NCBI GenBank assembly: GCA_002946415.1
Contig: NJPS01000048.1
Span: 1,054,001-1,118,000, forward strand
Length of the DNA: 64,000 nt
Origin: Rutstroemia sp. NJR-2017a BVV2
Taxonomy: Eukaryota; Ascomycota; Leotiomycetes; Helotiales; Rutstroemiaceae
Direction: 5' to 3'
The notes under the pieces were generated by a model that saw only the letters and a program-made list of their open reading frames with translations, had not been told where the DNA came from and searched no databases. Each line of letters begins with the position of its first letter. Position 1 is the first letter of the stretch. Below are positions 11,741 through 23,664 of the stretch, piece after piece. The position numbers and the translations under genes were made by a program.

Positions 11741-12374
11741 AATGGAAACGACAACGCAATTTTCGATATAATGTATAATGAATAATCTCATCAACCGCTT
11801 TTCAGATCGCGTCAAAATGATACTGTATTCGCCATATCGTTTTAGTTGATTCGTGCCGCAGAAAAAGTTTTGCTTTTGTACAACCTCGTTGCTACAGCGA
11901 GCGCATGATTGGCTTCCGAACCAACCAATAATCCAGCCGCAACGCCAATATACAAATGCAAGACAAGTGTCAATTTTGGCTTGCTCTAGAAATTCTGTTG
12001 AACGTACTGATCTTATATCCCATTCTGGATTTCTCACAACACGGGCAGACGCGAGTCCTGTACTCACTTATGGCGCATATACTGAAGCGTCTTTGGCTGG
12101 AAAAACGTGATGCATATACAAATCCATCCAATAGGCATCCTTGAAAGTAGACATTCGGGTGCTCCTAGAAATTAACTGCGTATCGTGGCGCAAATTTGTC
12201 TATGTTGTGGAAATTTGAGATCTTTTTATTGCACATCACACAATGAATACGTTCTATAAATCCCCCTATCTACTTGCGTTCTCGTCGCATTCAAATTTCA
12301 ACGTGGAAAATACACTCATTTGTACTTAATCGCTCTGCATCTCACTGCCGCCAATCGTTCAAACGCGTCAAACA
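11741..12374. other. Intergenic, 3' region and promoter
   Basis: The 3' side of the aldo-keto reductase, then the promoter of the next gene, with a TATA box at 12255-12260. No gene seen. Confidence 0.6.
12255..12260 (+). promoter_or_regulatory. TATA box of GPI-type surface protein gene
   Basis: A perfect tataaa lies 120 bp upstream of the ATG at 12375, followed by a pyrimidine-rich stretch. The placement supports the chosen start. Confidence 0.55.
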
Positions 12375-13124
12375 ATGTATATTTCTCTCCTTTCGGTAGC
12401 CAGCCTTTGCGCTGTGGTATTGGCAGGTCCTAATCTTGAGCGACGTCAAGACATGTATGTTTATTACACACTATCCGGACTCAGCCTTCGTCCTACTTGA
12501 CACTTTACTGACGAACCCCTTAACAGCTCTGCAATCCAAGCAAGTCTTTCTCGAATCTCAGCGTCTCTCGCTCCACCGCCATCGATCGCAGCGCAACTCA
12601 CCGGCATTCCCTCATCTGTACAAGCACTTCAAACCAATCCTACCGGCATCAATCAGCTCATTTCCCAATTTGCAACCGGAACACCTTCCTGGTTCGCAGC
12701 TCTCCCTTCGCCAGCCCAATCCTACGTCCTTAGCAACGGCTTAGCTCGTCTATCTGCATATCCAGTGATCTCATCCCTTCAGGCTCAGTTGACCGCTAAG
12801 CCAATAGCTCCGACAGGTGCTAGCAACACAACTACGAATGGTAGCAGTGGGCTGAAGACTACGACTACGTTTGCTAGCAGTGGACTGAAGACTGCGAGTG
12901 TGACGTCTGGAGGCGGAAATAGCACGGTTACGACGAAGCAGTTGACAAGCACGGCTACGACGGGGAGCCAAACGACGTCCGCAAAGGGGAGTAGTTCTGT
13001 GACAACGTCGGGAGCTACGCCTAGTTCGAGCGCCAGTAAGGCGGCCGCGGCGCAGGCTACAGGAGCAATTGCGTTTGGCCTTGCGGGCGCTGCTGGGTTT
13101 GTGGGAATGGTTATGGCTTTGTAG
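12375..13124 (+). CDS. Secreted Ser/Thr-rich protein, likely GPI-anchored
   Basis: Exons 12375-12454 and 12527-13124 give 225 aa. Residues 1-17 form a signal peptide, followed by an ERR-Q site typical of KEX2-type processing. A roughly 100-residue region with spaced hydrophobic residues comes next, then a low-complexity Ser/Thr/Gly-rich stalk (about 115-195) suited to O-glycosylation. A C-terminal hydrophobic tail (GAIAFGLAGAAGFVGMVMAL) follows small residues, the layout of a GPI-attachment signal. No catalytic domain is recognised; many fungal cell-wall proteins have this architecture. The first exon is too short to stand out as an open frame; its start is supported by the signal peptide and the upstream TATA box. 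Confidence 0.85.
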
Positions 13125-13326
13125 AAAAAGGTCGTGCTCTCTTCAGACCCTCGCTGATGGGGAAGAATATGGTTCTGGCTCGTGAATTTGTTGATAGCAA
13201 GTAATAATAGGGGGTGCAAACATAATGTTAGTTTTATTATGGCGACGAGCCTAGTCGCAGCGTGATTCTTGTTCTAGCTATTCAGATAGTAAATAATCGG
13301 ACAATAACATGAGGCAAGCGTTCAAT

Positions 13327-13360
13327 CTAGGACCATCTAGGACCATCTAGGACCATCTAG
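13327..13360. repeat. 10-bp tandem repeat, about 3.4 copies
   Basis: The unit gaccatctag is repeated three times exactly, after a partial copy. Confidence 0.95.
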
Positions 13361-13644
13361 ATCTTTCGTGAAATTGTGATACATGAAGAACGACCTATCG
13401 TTTCTCAGCTGCTCAATAGCTCAGAATGTTTCACCAGAACTTAAGCGATCGAACCGTCCTGTCAGGCAAGCCTCCGGCTGGATCTGTTTCACTCACACAA
13501 CGCGGACCATCTTAGCAAAAAGCGTGGACAGGCTACGAACTGGCACGCTGCATAGAAACACATGGCATCGGTTCATAGCATCGTCCAATGTGGCTTGAAC
13601 ATTTGCATAAGCTCAGAGTTCTTTTTGCTGCTCAGCTGCCCAGT

Positions 13645-13695
13645 CGCAAAAACTGCCCATTCGCAAAAACTGCCCATTCGCAAAAACTGCCCATT
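13645..13695. repeat. 17-bp tandem repeat x3
   Basis: The unit cgcaaaaactgcccatt is repeated three times exactly, preceded by a degenerate partial copy (ctgcccagt). Confidence 0.95.
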
Positions 13696-14202
13696 CGTAG
13701 GATTGAGCGAATGAAATGAAACCAATCCTCCCTCATGTCGCTCGTATTCGATCCGATCGCTTTCTAAAAAGAGAATAGGAGGAAATTTGCTTTCTCCTCC
13801 CGGCTCAAGGCGGGGAAGTATCGGCATCGCTCGCATCAAACATCAAAGCGTTGAGAACGCAACCGGGACCCTACATCATCCATCTACTGTCACACTGCGC
13901 ATCCTCACCATAACACAGGTATCCCCTTAACAGAAGGAAGGATGAAAAGTGGTATGCTCCATTTTGGGTGCCGAGAAATGGTATTTTGCACGGTCACATT
14001 CCGTTTTATATTTGAGTCTTGGCTTTGTCATGCAAGCATTGTGGTGGGCTTGGCTGGAGATGGCTTCTGGAGTATATCATGTAAGGCATTGCAGGTTTGA
14101 ACTGCTCTCTGTTTGTCTCTTCTCTTCTCTCAGTTAGAGACGATCAATTACTCTCGTTCACTCAGTCATTCGCTTTCTCTCTTTCTCCTACACTTTTCGT
14201 TT

Positions 14203-14208
14203 TATATA
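14203..14208 (+). promoter_or_regulatory. TATA box of chitin deacetylase gene
   Basis: A tatata element inside tttatatatccc lies 59 bp before the ATG at 14262, preceded by long ct-rich stretches. Confidence 0.5.
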
Positions 14209-14261
14209 TCCCTGTTCGAGTAATTGTTCAAGCAGGAAGTCTTCTGGAACGAACAAACTTA

Positions 14262-15785
14262 ATGATGCAGCTCTCCTATATATCTTCTGTCGTTCTACTC
14301 GGCTTAATATCAGGCACACGCGCGGTGCCGTTTACCCCTCTCCAGATCAGAGGTGTATCCCCTGATAACACTTGTGGCACGACTGGGTCAGGTGGAAATA
14401 CCAATGGCTATACGTGTCCGACGGAATTGCCATGCTGTTCGACAAATGGATGGTGTGGATCGACTGATGCGTATTGCTTGAGTACAAATGGTTGTCAGTC
14501 TGGTTTTGGAACCTGTAACGTCGCGAACGTAACCATTCCTTCGGGTTCAGGAGGGACTTCAACCGATCAAACGTGCGGTCTTGGTATCGGTAGCTGCGCT
14601 TCTAATGAATGTTGCTCTCTTGCTGGATATTGCGGTACAACGGAAGGTAAGAAAGACACCGAACTTTTCCTTGATATATAGCTTAACGTCTTTCTAGAAT
14701 ACTGTAGAGCTCCAGACTGTCAGTTTGCATATGGCCCAGCATGTGACGCCAACAAGGTTCCATCGGGCACAAACACATCTTCAATCGCAAGGACTGCTTT
14801 AGGTTCCGTTCTCTACGGCTCGACTGGTATCTACGATTGTGTTAATGCCGGTGATATGGCACTTACCTTTGATGATGGCCCATACATCTACACCAGTCAT
14901 ATTCTTGATGTTCTCGACAAATATAATGCTAAGGCGACTTTCTTCATCACTGGGAATAACAATGGTGAGCGGTTGTGTCCCTCATGTTAACTGGAATCAT
15001 ACTAACAGTACTCCTCTAGCCAAAGGAGCAATTGACGACACCACCCTGGCTTGGCCAGCTCTAATCAAGTATGTCATACCCGTCCCTGTGCCCAAACTTC
15101 CAACTCTCCCCGTTCCACGTCCACTCTAACCAATTACCGCAGACGCATGTATACCTCCGGCCATCAAATAGCCTCTCACACCTGGTCGCACGCCGACCTT
15201 TGCAGCATCACTTCAGCCCAGCGCAAGAACGAGATGTACAAAAATGAAATGGCAATCCGTAATATCCTTGGTGTAATACCTACTTATATGCGTTCGTCTC
15301 CTTCCTCTTTTGCTCCGCGAGCGGGACACTGATATAAAGTAACAGGACCACCATACTCCTCGTGCACTGCAGAATGCGGCTGTGAAGCGGATCTTCAGGA
15401 ATTGGGATATCACATCACTTACTTCGTATGTCCCCATCTTTCCCTTTTCTTTTTCCCTCTCCTCCTAACCCCCTCCACCTAACTAACACACCTCTTCCCC
15501 TCCACCTAGTCTCTCGATACATCCGACTATCTAAACGACAGTCCAACCCTAATCTCCAACTCCCAAACGATCTTCAGCAACGCGATTAGTAATTCCAACC
15601 CCGCTACCGACGAATTCCTCGTCATCGCCCACGACATCCACAACCAGACATCCGAGGTACTCGTCGAATACATATTGAAGAGCGCTACTGAGAAGGGATA
15701 CAAGCCTGTGACTGTTGGCACGTGTTTGGGCGACGACCAGAAGAACTGGTATCGGGTTGATGCGGGGAGTGTGCTTGGTGGGTAG
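14262..15785 (+). CDS. Chitin deacetylase with two chitin-binding modules
   Basis: Secreted enzyme predicted to hydrolyse N-acetyl groups of chitin to give chitosan. Exons 14262-14646, 14698-14964, 15020-15068, 15143-15291, 15346-15425 and 15510-15785 give 401 aa. A signal peptide (1-21) is followed by two Cys-rich hevein-type CBM18 modules (about 38-84 and 102-145), with the CCSxxGWCG and CCSLAGYCG cores visible. The NodB catalytic domain then shows TFDDGPY (metal and general-base aspartates), SHTWSH (metal histidines), RPPY, DTSDY and IAHDIH. All expected NodB motifs are present, so it should be active. The fourth intron uses an atypical GTTCGT donor, required to keep RPPY intact. Pathogenic and saprotrophic fungi use such enzymes in wall remodelling and in hiding chitin; the role here is inferred. 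Confidence 0.94.
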
Positions 15786-16363
15786 GCTGGAGCGAGGGAC
15801 CAGGATGAGTAAAGCTGCTTAGGTGTGGAAAAAGAAATGGTTCGGAAGTTGGGCTTGGCGGCAAGACTAGGCTTTGGGTTTGGATATGAGGGTTATGTAC
15901 AAAGCACCTTAATGATAATGGGAGTTATTGGGCGGTGGAATATGCTAATCAAAAGTTTGGATAAGAAAATGATAATGGCCAATTTACATAAACACTCTCC
16001 CCACCTCAGTTAGCCTGCAATATGGACAAGCACTAGAATGCAGCTATGCACTTATCTGCCAGCAACAAATCTGATCAAACACGCTTTCTATGCATAATTA
16101 CAAAGGCACAAACACGAAGACAAGTTATAAAAAGTGAAAGCCCCCCACCCATCCATCCCATCCAAGTAAGTAAGCGAACGGGAAACATGTGCTGTGCGCC
16201 GAGCCCATACTCCCGCAATGCATCCATCCAGTCTTTCCCTACTAACATTCAAGAAGCAGAGACATTCATCTCGCATAAGGCAAAGTAGAAAAACACATGA
16301 ATCTTTTAGTCATTCCTCTTGCCACGAGCCACAAAAAAGTCATTTGAACAAGGGAGTGGAGAT
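15786..16363. other. Intergenic between convergent genes
   Basis: Shared 3' region of the chitin deacetylase (+) and casein kinase II beta (-) genes. Nothing else recognised. Confidence 0.65.
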
Positions 16364-17838
16364 TTAGATGCGATTTGGGACTTCTCCCTCAGCAACGTGA
16401 CCCTTCTCTACAGCTTCCACATCAACATCATCATCTTCTTCTTCCTCTTCCTCGGATTCCTCCACGTCTCCTCCATCGTCGTCTTTAAATCCACTTTCGA
16501 TTTCTAGTTTTCTTAGACGTCTCCTCATCTCGTCTCTTTCCCCGTTCTGCCATCGTATTAATGTTGCTGGTGCATGGACCTTGAAGCCGTAGATTCGGGG
16601 TACGTAGCGCTCGTAACTTTTTGCAGGAATCATTGCAGGATAGACCTGGAAGAGGATGTTATGGAAAGAGGTACCAAAATATGCGCCATCGATGGCCGAA
16701 TGCCGAGAGGATTTCGGGTTGTAAATGTCTTCGCAGCGAGCGCAATAAAGCTTGACAGCTTTCAGGTTGGGATTATCGGCTTGACCCATAGGAAGAAGGG
16801 GATGTGACTTGCACATAACTCGGGGGCATTTCCCGAAATCGCCTTTCTTGTATTTGTCGAGCTAGTAGTTATATTAGCAAAAAGCTTGTGTAGACGTAAA
16901 AGAGACGCATACCATCTTCGCCAGTCCTCTTGTTGTAACAATGTAGCGAGCGTGCACTAATCCGTAGAGATGTCGTGCGGACTTCTCAATGGTCTCTCTC
17001 ATCTCATCATCGCAGTCCAGATCGAAAACATCAGTCACCAAATCCAACGCATATTGGTAGTATTGAACTTCAGTCTGAAGTCCCGTAAGGTTAAATCGAT
17101 CCGTGAGATAATCCTCGTCAATTTCGCAGAAGTATTCGTTACCGCGGGAAGAAATAAACTACACAGGTTTGATGTTAGCAGAGGCTCCGATCCGTTTGTA
17201 TATGGATAACGAAAATGACGAGAGACAAGATTAGTATACAATGGCGCTATGATTGGATAATCCAGCTGCGTTCCCGAAGACGTATCACTATCATTTCCCG
17301 GCCCACTATACGTGCTCATGAAGCCACTTGGGTAGGGGCACGGTTTCCTGCAAGGCTCCTGATACGATGCTCTGGTCAAGTTCGGTTCGCATCGCGTAGC
17401 TCTGAAGGCACTGACGCGACTTGCTCCGCGGCGTATAACTTCAGCATCACTCATGGCATCGGCGCGGCGCTTCTTCCCTCGAGGTAGCAAACGGACCGAT
17501 TCGTCGACATATTCGAGAGGGGCGCCATGCTTGACCATGGTTGGACCTCAGACCAGCTGGAATCGGTGTAATGGTCGGTGAGCAGCGAAAAGGCAGTCGC
17601 AAAGGATTATGTCTGTGACGGCAACTCTCGTCCATTTCGCAGTCGCAGTCGGTAAGATCTTTGATACCGTATCCCCTTCGCAATCACCTAAAATCCTCCC
17701 AATATGGCATAATGCGGAATTGGGCAAAGCGCACAAAGCATGCGAACTGAGGAGCGAAGAAAAATATTGCAAAACACATACCCAATCTCTCCAGTAACTG
17801 GTGTAATCGCTGTCGGTCTCGCTATTAAAATCGTCCAT
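16364..17838 (-). CDS. Casein kinase II regulatory beta subunit
   Basis: Regulatory subunit that dimerises and assembles the CK2 holoenzyme with catalytic alpha subunits, in nucleus and cytoplasm. Minus-strand exons 17838-17782, 17158-16913 and 16861-16364 give 266 aa. The N terminus MDDFNSETDSDY carries the acidic autophosphorylation-type region. ISSRGNEYFCEIDEDYLTDR is the conserved core. The zinc-binding cysteines are C113, C118, C141 and C144 (CPRVMC and YCARC), followed by PKSSRH and the DGAYFGTSF segment of the dimer interface. The C-terminal tail is strongly acidic (Glu/Asp run), as in fungal CK2 beta2-type subunits. The first intron is 623 nt, far longer than others here, but joining exons 1 and 2 directly gives the expected RDW-FISSRG sequence. 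Confidence 0.93.
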
Positions 17839-18476
17839 GGTATCGGTCGCCTATAGCATGTGCTTTTGAAGCACTCGCCAGGGAGTAGACAACTTCGATG
17901 GGTGATATTGATGAAGGGTCCTTAATAAGGCTGACGTTGAAGTTGTTGCGATGAATGCAGCTTAGTTTGGGAGGAGGGGCAGAAAATCACCAAGTGCACG
18001 GACTCTCCTTCCACGTAAGATTACAACCCGACGGGAACCAGCCCCTTTAGATTATTACAGCTGCTGGCACCGTAGCACACATATATCTCTTTTGGCTTCT
18101 TTCTTTTTTTGATTGGTGGTTCGCAAGTTATCCATAGAGATATTGGTACTACTTGAAGTACTGATAGACTGTCAGCCTTCTCCAGCTATTGTGTTAGACT
18201 TCCACATACCACGAGGCTGAAGTACACATGCTGTTGCGCGCAGCTTATTTCAGGGTAAGGAAATCGACTACTGACAGTCTGGTTGATTTTACCGTATACA
18301 CATTCATTTACTGCTGTAGACATTTTGAATAATGCTGTAATATTCTGAAGTACTAAATTCACCTTACCCTTCTCATCGCAGAAGTCATGGGACTCATCAT
18401 TTACAGTATTCAAACATGTACCAAACCCAAAACGCCATTTTGAACGCCATGTAATGTCTTGTCTTCGAAGTCAACC
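17839..18476. other. Intergenic, tandem minus-strand genes
   Basis: Promoter region of casein kinase II beta and 3' region of the Ric1 homologue. No gene recognised; the minus frame 18186-18413 has no supporting feature. Confidence 0.6.
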
Positions 18477-21400
18477 CTACTCGCTCGTAGAATGAACGTG
18501 AGACGAAAAGTAATCCTCGGGTGCTGTGCTCTTCTCGGGCTCTTTTGTGTTCTCATGATCGCTATGTCCGTTGACACCGTGCGCTACACTCTGTATTGAA
18601 CGAGGGACTTTCAGTTTTGAACCTTCGAACATGAAACTCGGCGTCGCGCGTTCGTTCCTTGGACTCTTGAGGCTGACCATCTCTAGTGCCTCTCTCAATG
18701 TAGCCCCACTCTCATCAAGAGCAGTCAAGAAGCGTGCTAATTCTTTGCATAGCTCCCAATCTTGCTCGTCTTTTGCTCTAGATAATAAGCGTACAAGTTG
18801 CTCTGAGCTCGAGCTCAGCTCTTCGAAGGTGTGGAGGATGAGTAAATAGCCTCCGGCTGTCTTTAAAGAACCTCTTTGCAGAGACTCCTCGAATAGCTCC
18901 TGCGGAGGAGGTAAATAGGTAAACAACGTTCGCCATGATCGTACTTCTGTTTTGCGAGTACACTGAACCACAATGTCCAGATACGGAGGGAAAGAGGACA
19001 AGAACGATAGCACACCTGGAAGCAGTGCCGTCTCCGGTGAAGGTTGGCTATCCACTTCTTCATCGAGTACATTATGAAGTAGTACTTCAAGGGAATGTGC
19101 AAAATATTCCAGGTTCTGATATTGATGAGCCAGATGCAAGGCTGCTGAAGAGTCAAATCGAGACAGATGAAATCGGAGAACCTGAGGGATGAACAGATGT
19201 GTCTAAACGTGATGTCAGCACTAAGATCAGAAAGATAGTAATAAAAACATACCCTGATGGTGAATTTGAAGAACGCAAAATTCACATCACGACGTTGAGT
19301 TAGGTCAGATTCTAGTCCAAGAAGAATCCCCTTTCCCAGCAAAACAGACAACGGATAGAAGTCTATAGGTATTGAGGCAGTTGAAGGAAGCTCGCGGCCC
19401 AATTCTGACGGTGCAGATCGCAGAACATCCAAGATCTCGGGCCATACTTTAATCTCATTACCTTCAAAGAACCATAATGAATCTCGAAGGCCATTTCCTT
19501 GCTCATGGCTTATACTATCAGCTACCAAGTCCTCGGAAGATCCACCGTCTCTTAGTGGGCTGGCGAACGGCTGGTCCCTCATGAGTGCATAGAATTCGAT
19601 ATTTTGCGCTATCACTCGCATGTCATATTTTAGTTTTCGTTCATCGTTGAGCGATGGTTGTAACAAGACCAACTTGCCGTCAACCAAGAAAAGAACAGTG
19701 GCCACAGCTACATCTTGTGAAGGGTCCCCTTCCAGTATCTGTTCATCAGGCAGAATCCAGCTTAAACCTCTCACTCTAGCTGGCGACCTTACAATTCCGT
19801 GGAATGCGATCTGTCCGACTTGCACAAGGTTGATACCACCTGGTGATGTGGCAAAAATGTAGTGATATAAGAGATTGTCGTACGTATAGACGAGTAGTGA
19901 ATCCTCGCCTGACGGGGTGATCAAAACAACCGGTGCTGGTAGGTATTCGACATGTAGCATAGCCGTATTATCGAGTGCCGCTTCTCGCGAAAAGAGCCTC
20001 AATTCAAAAGACTCACCAGCTTCAACAGCTGCAACCAAGATATGCTGATGCCAGCACATTCCACCCCGCACCTGAAATTCGTTCTCCATATTCTCATTAA
20101 CAAACGTCTTCCAGCGACCACTATTGATACTGTAATGGGCGAGCCCACGACGGCCTGCTACTGCCACATATCGACCATCAGATGATACAACTGAACAACG
20201 TATGGGCCATTGATCAACGAGGTAGCTGGAAGGGATTTGGGCAGTATGCCATGAAGATGATTCTGCAGAAATTGTAGTGAGGTCAGGCATATCATATCCT
20301 CGATAGACCATGATACTTGAGGTTGTCTGAAGTAATGTGCGCGATATATTCGCTGACGCATAGCACCCAGTAATAGCACTACGAGCCATTTCGAGCGTCC
20401 AGATTCGATCGTCTTCTTGACTGATTAGAAGAATTTCGTTTCCACCTCCAAGCCATGCAGCATCTTTGACACCACTTAGCCACCCTTCCTTATGCTCCAA
20501 ACATAGTCTTTGGTCGACTCCAAAACTATTAGCCCCCGGCTTACCAAACACGCTCCACATTGCCCAGCCATTTTCATATCCTGCAAAAAGACAGTATCCG
20601 TCTGGGGAATATGTAAGACATGTTAGGCGTCCTGAGGTTTGACGAGAGACTGACAATTGGTGGGTATGTGAAGGTGGTATGTTACCAACGTAGTCTTTGG
20701 CAGTATAGATTTGCAAGGTACCATCATTGCAGCCGACAGCAAGAAGAGAAAATCTAGCATTGATAGCTGACTTGACTGCGTGCTTACTTTCGCTGGCAGG
20801 AGTGTGGAAGCAATACCCACGAAATAACTTTTGATGACCATCAGACTCCTTGTAACGTGAATGGCGCTGAACTGCGTATGCTCGACCGTCATTCGTTACC
20901 CAGGTAGAAAGGTTCATGGGTCTGTCATAAACCATTTCCGTAACACTCGCTTTCTTGGCCATCCAATCCATCCTACTGAAGAGCTCCGTATGCGTTTGTT
21001 GCCCGGTACTATCTGGAGTCCACCTAATACACTGTACTGCGCCGGGTTTGCGAGTTGCAACTACCAGTTCTTCATCCAAAGCCAGAGCATTACCGACACC
21101 AGCATCTACTTTGATGACCATTCGAAACCGTATGCTGACATCTCTCACACCCCCGCCTTCTCCTGGGCCCCATAGAATCCTGTCCCCTCCCTGTGTTCTG
21201 GACCCGCTGAAATTACTCTGCCTGCGGTTTGTGTGGTTTTCAAAGTGAGGCTTGAAGACACGCGAGTCCGGGTCGGTGGCTAATGTGTATGTGATGAGGA
21301 AACCATTTGTCGTCTGAACGACGAATATCGCGGAATCCGGTCGTACAAGCAAGGAGACATTCGAACCGTATGTGGTTAGTGATTTATGCGACCGAACGAC

Positions 21401-21880
21401 AACAGCCAGTATCGCCGTGGGCTAAGTTATACCGTTAGTATGGACTTGTCTCCATAGGGCGCAAACTTATGAATGTACCTTTGTTTGCCATATTGCAAGA
21501 GTTGTAGCTGTGATGACAGCAAAAAGATGGCCTGTTCGTGATATCCTCAGGGCCAGTATGGATTCCTTCTCCGGTTGAGCAGAAGAGAAGTACGATGCGT
21601 CAGTAAGGGAGGATCTATTTGAGTCTCGCGTTTGGCTGTCATGCTCAACCGGCTTAATACCAGGTGTAAATGGCGTTACGGGTGTTGAGAGTCCAGAAGG
21701 TATCCCTTGGTCATCTTCCGGCTTCCCTTCTAAATCAAGACTCGGAGCGTTTATCAGCGATCCGCTCCCTTCTGTGTTTTCAGGCGACTCAATATCGTCT
21801 TCATTTCGAACGATGCGATCTTTAGGTGCGGCGCTGCTGCTTGCTGCATAGATCCGAGGGGCTCCAATGGGCCAGTACAT
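18477..21880 (-). CDS. RIC1: Ric1 homologue, Ypt6/Rab6 GEF subunit
   Basis: Large subunit of the Ric1-Rgp1 complex, which activates the Golgi GTPase Ypt6/Rab6 for endosome-to-Golgi retrograde traffic. Exons 21880-21479, 21421-19253 and 19202-18477 give 1098 aa. The N-terminal half consists of WD40-like blades: the start MYWPIGAPR, the AILAVVVRS and TYGSNVSLLVRPD segments, and SPDGYCLFAGYENGWAMWSVFG are typical of Ric1. The C-terminal half, spanning exons 2 and 3, corresponds to the helical RIC1 domain (FFKFTIR to the ALHLAHQYQNLEYFAHSLEVLL region). An internal low-complexity acidic loop (about residues 20-95) sits between early blades. The two introns are 57 and 50 nt. The gene is divergent from the Tex1 homologue, sharing 412 bp. 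Confidence 0.9.
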
Positions 21881-22292
21881 GGCTGTCCAATGCCACCGGA
21901 AGTTTTATCCGCATCATCGCATGTCAGCGAAATATCTCGGTATTAATCAAGAGCAGGTAAAGCTCTTCGCAGTGGTTGTAGTACCTTCGTGATGTTACGA
22001 GGTTGCTTAAGCTTGTCTTTGTCAATACGGACGGTACGTGGATAACCTTAATCTTCGGCTAAACCCTTTGTTATTTCCTTTACGGAACTGGGAGCTTCAT
22101 CGACCCGAGCTTGGAAGAGCATTGTTTTTAACGATCATTGACCTTGGAAGACCTAAAATTGTCCACGAAGACTTTTACACTACTTCATTTTAAGTCTTGC
22201 TGTGGTTCGGAATATAGTAGGCGCGCGTGATTGCGGACTTATTATACCTGGGCTTCCCTCACGTCAGGCCACACCTTTGATACTGGACTGTC
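21881..22292. promoter_or_regulatory. Bidirectional promoter, RIC1 / THOC3
   Basis: A 412-bp spacer separates two divergently transcribed housekeeping genes, so it must contain both promoters and 5' leaders. No TATA box is obvious at either end. Specific factor sites cannot be assigned by eye. Confidence 0.6.
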
Positions 22293-23664
22293 ATGGCTCC
22301 GCTCCGACATCGACAGAGTCTATCGAAAGAAAAATTTCCGGTCTACTTTGGCTCGTTGAAGACGCAAAGTTATAATGACCCAAGTACAAGAGGTGCTGGG
22401 TCGCATAGGTGGGTCAAATTTCACCGTTTTATTCCATATTGAAAGACGAAATTATCCTTCAAGGCTTTGAACAATCATTCACCGACTTAGACTCTTGTGT
22501 CCAAGTGCGTTCACTGCTAAAATGAAAGCCGGCCGTCGAAGGACTTGGTCGCCGACCATGGAATTCAATTCATCCTCCTCCATAACTATAACCAATACTG
22601 ACACTTCCACAGTCTCCGGTCAATCGCTTGGAATCCTCTAGGAACTCTTATAGCTACTGGAGCCGCTGATCGCACCCTCCGAGTCTGGAACCCTGAGAGA
22701 CCTTCAGTGAACTACTCCACACAGCTCCTAGGTCATTCTGCTGGGATCGAAAAGGTAGCTTTTAACCCTGTAAAAGACGCCGAGCTTGCCAGTGTGAGCA
22801 GCGATGGCGTGGTGAAGTTCTGGGATGTACGAACAAAGGCAGTCATAAACGAGGTCAAAGGACTTGGCGATGCATTCACACTTGTCTGGGCACCTGATGG
22901 TGAGAGCCTGGTGGTGGGTAACAAGGTATGTTCTCCCTAATCAATGCATAGCTTGAATATTCCCTTTCTCACGATTACCCCCCTACCCCCAACCCAATCT
23001 TCCTTCGGTTTTGGTGTATCCTGCAAACTGGTGTCTCTCTAAAGGCTGGATGACATATTGTGATCCAACAAACGTGGGTGCTAATATTCATTAGAGTGAC
23101 AATATATACGTGCTTTCACCAACACAATCAAGTCCTTTAGCCTCACATCAACAACCAGTACAGACAAATCAAATTGCCTTCTGCTGGAGTGGTAACAAGA
23201 TATTTCTTACGACCGGAGAAGGCAGGATTAAGATACTCTCATATCCCGATTTCAAGCCCGTTTTCAATCTAAGCTATGATCCTGCCAACTCTTTTACACT
23301 CAATGGCCATACGTCTTCATGCCTATCGGTTGAGGTGCAGCCTACAGCACGTTTCTTGGCCAGTGGTGGCTCAGACTCTATCATTGCACTCTGGGATACA
23401 ACTGATTGGATATGTCAGCGAACCTTGATAGATATGGTAGGCCCGATCCGTAGTATAAGCTTCAGCTTTGACGGCAGTTACATTGTTGGAGGAAGTGATG
23501 AAGGTTCAGGATTGGAGATTTCCCATACCGAGACAGGCGAGCATGTCTATACTGTCAAAGGCGGTCCTTGTCCCGTCGTAGCCTGGCACCCAAGCAAATA
23601 CAGCCTTGCATATGTGGAGCATGGGGGGCTCAAAATCATCGGAGTCGACCTAGAGAGGAAATAG
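22293..23664 (+). CDS. THO complex subunit 3 / Tex1-like WD40 protein
   Basis: WD40 propeller subunit of the THO/TREX complex linking transcription to mRNA export in the nucleus. Exons 22293-22408, 22613-22925 and 23095-23664 give 332 aa. Repeats are visible from SIAWNPLGTLIATGAADRTL onward: VAFNPVKDAELASVSSDGVVKFWD, IAFCWSGNKIFLTTGEGRIK, SVEVQPTARFLASGGSDSII and SISFSFDGSYIVGGSDEGS, ending in VAWHPSKYSLAYVEH. The order and sequence match the THOC3 subfamily rather than generic WD40 proteins. The introns (204 and 169 nt) are longer than the local average. The start at 22293 is the first ATG after the divergent spacer and gives a short basic N terminus (MAPLRHRQSLSKEKF). Confidence 0.88.

Larger units (their letters stand above)
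13125..14261. other. Intergenic with short tandem repeats
   Basis: No gene supported. It holds two small tandem arrays (listed separately) and, at the right end, the promoter and pyrimidine-rich leader of the chitin deacetylase gene. Confidence 0.6.

Noticed and set aside
13327..13695. Closely spaced short repeats as a CRISPR-like array
   Set aside because: The units are contiguous with no spacers, and the genome is eukaryotic; these are ordinary tandem repeats.
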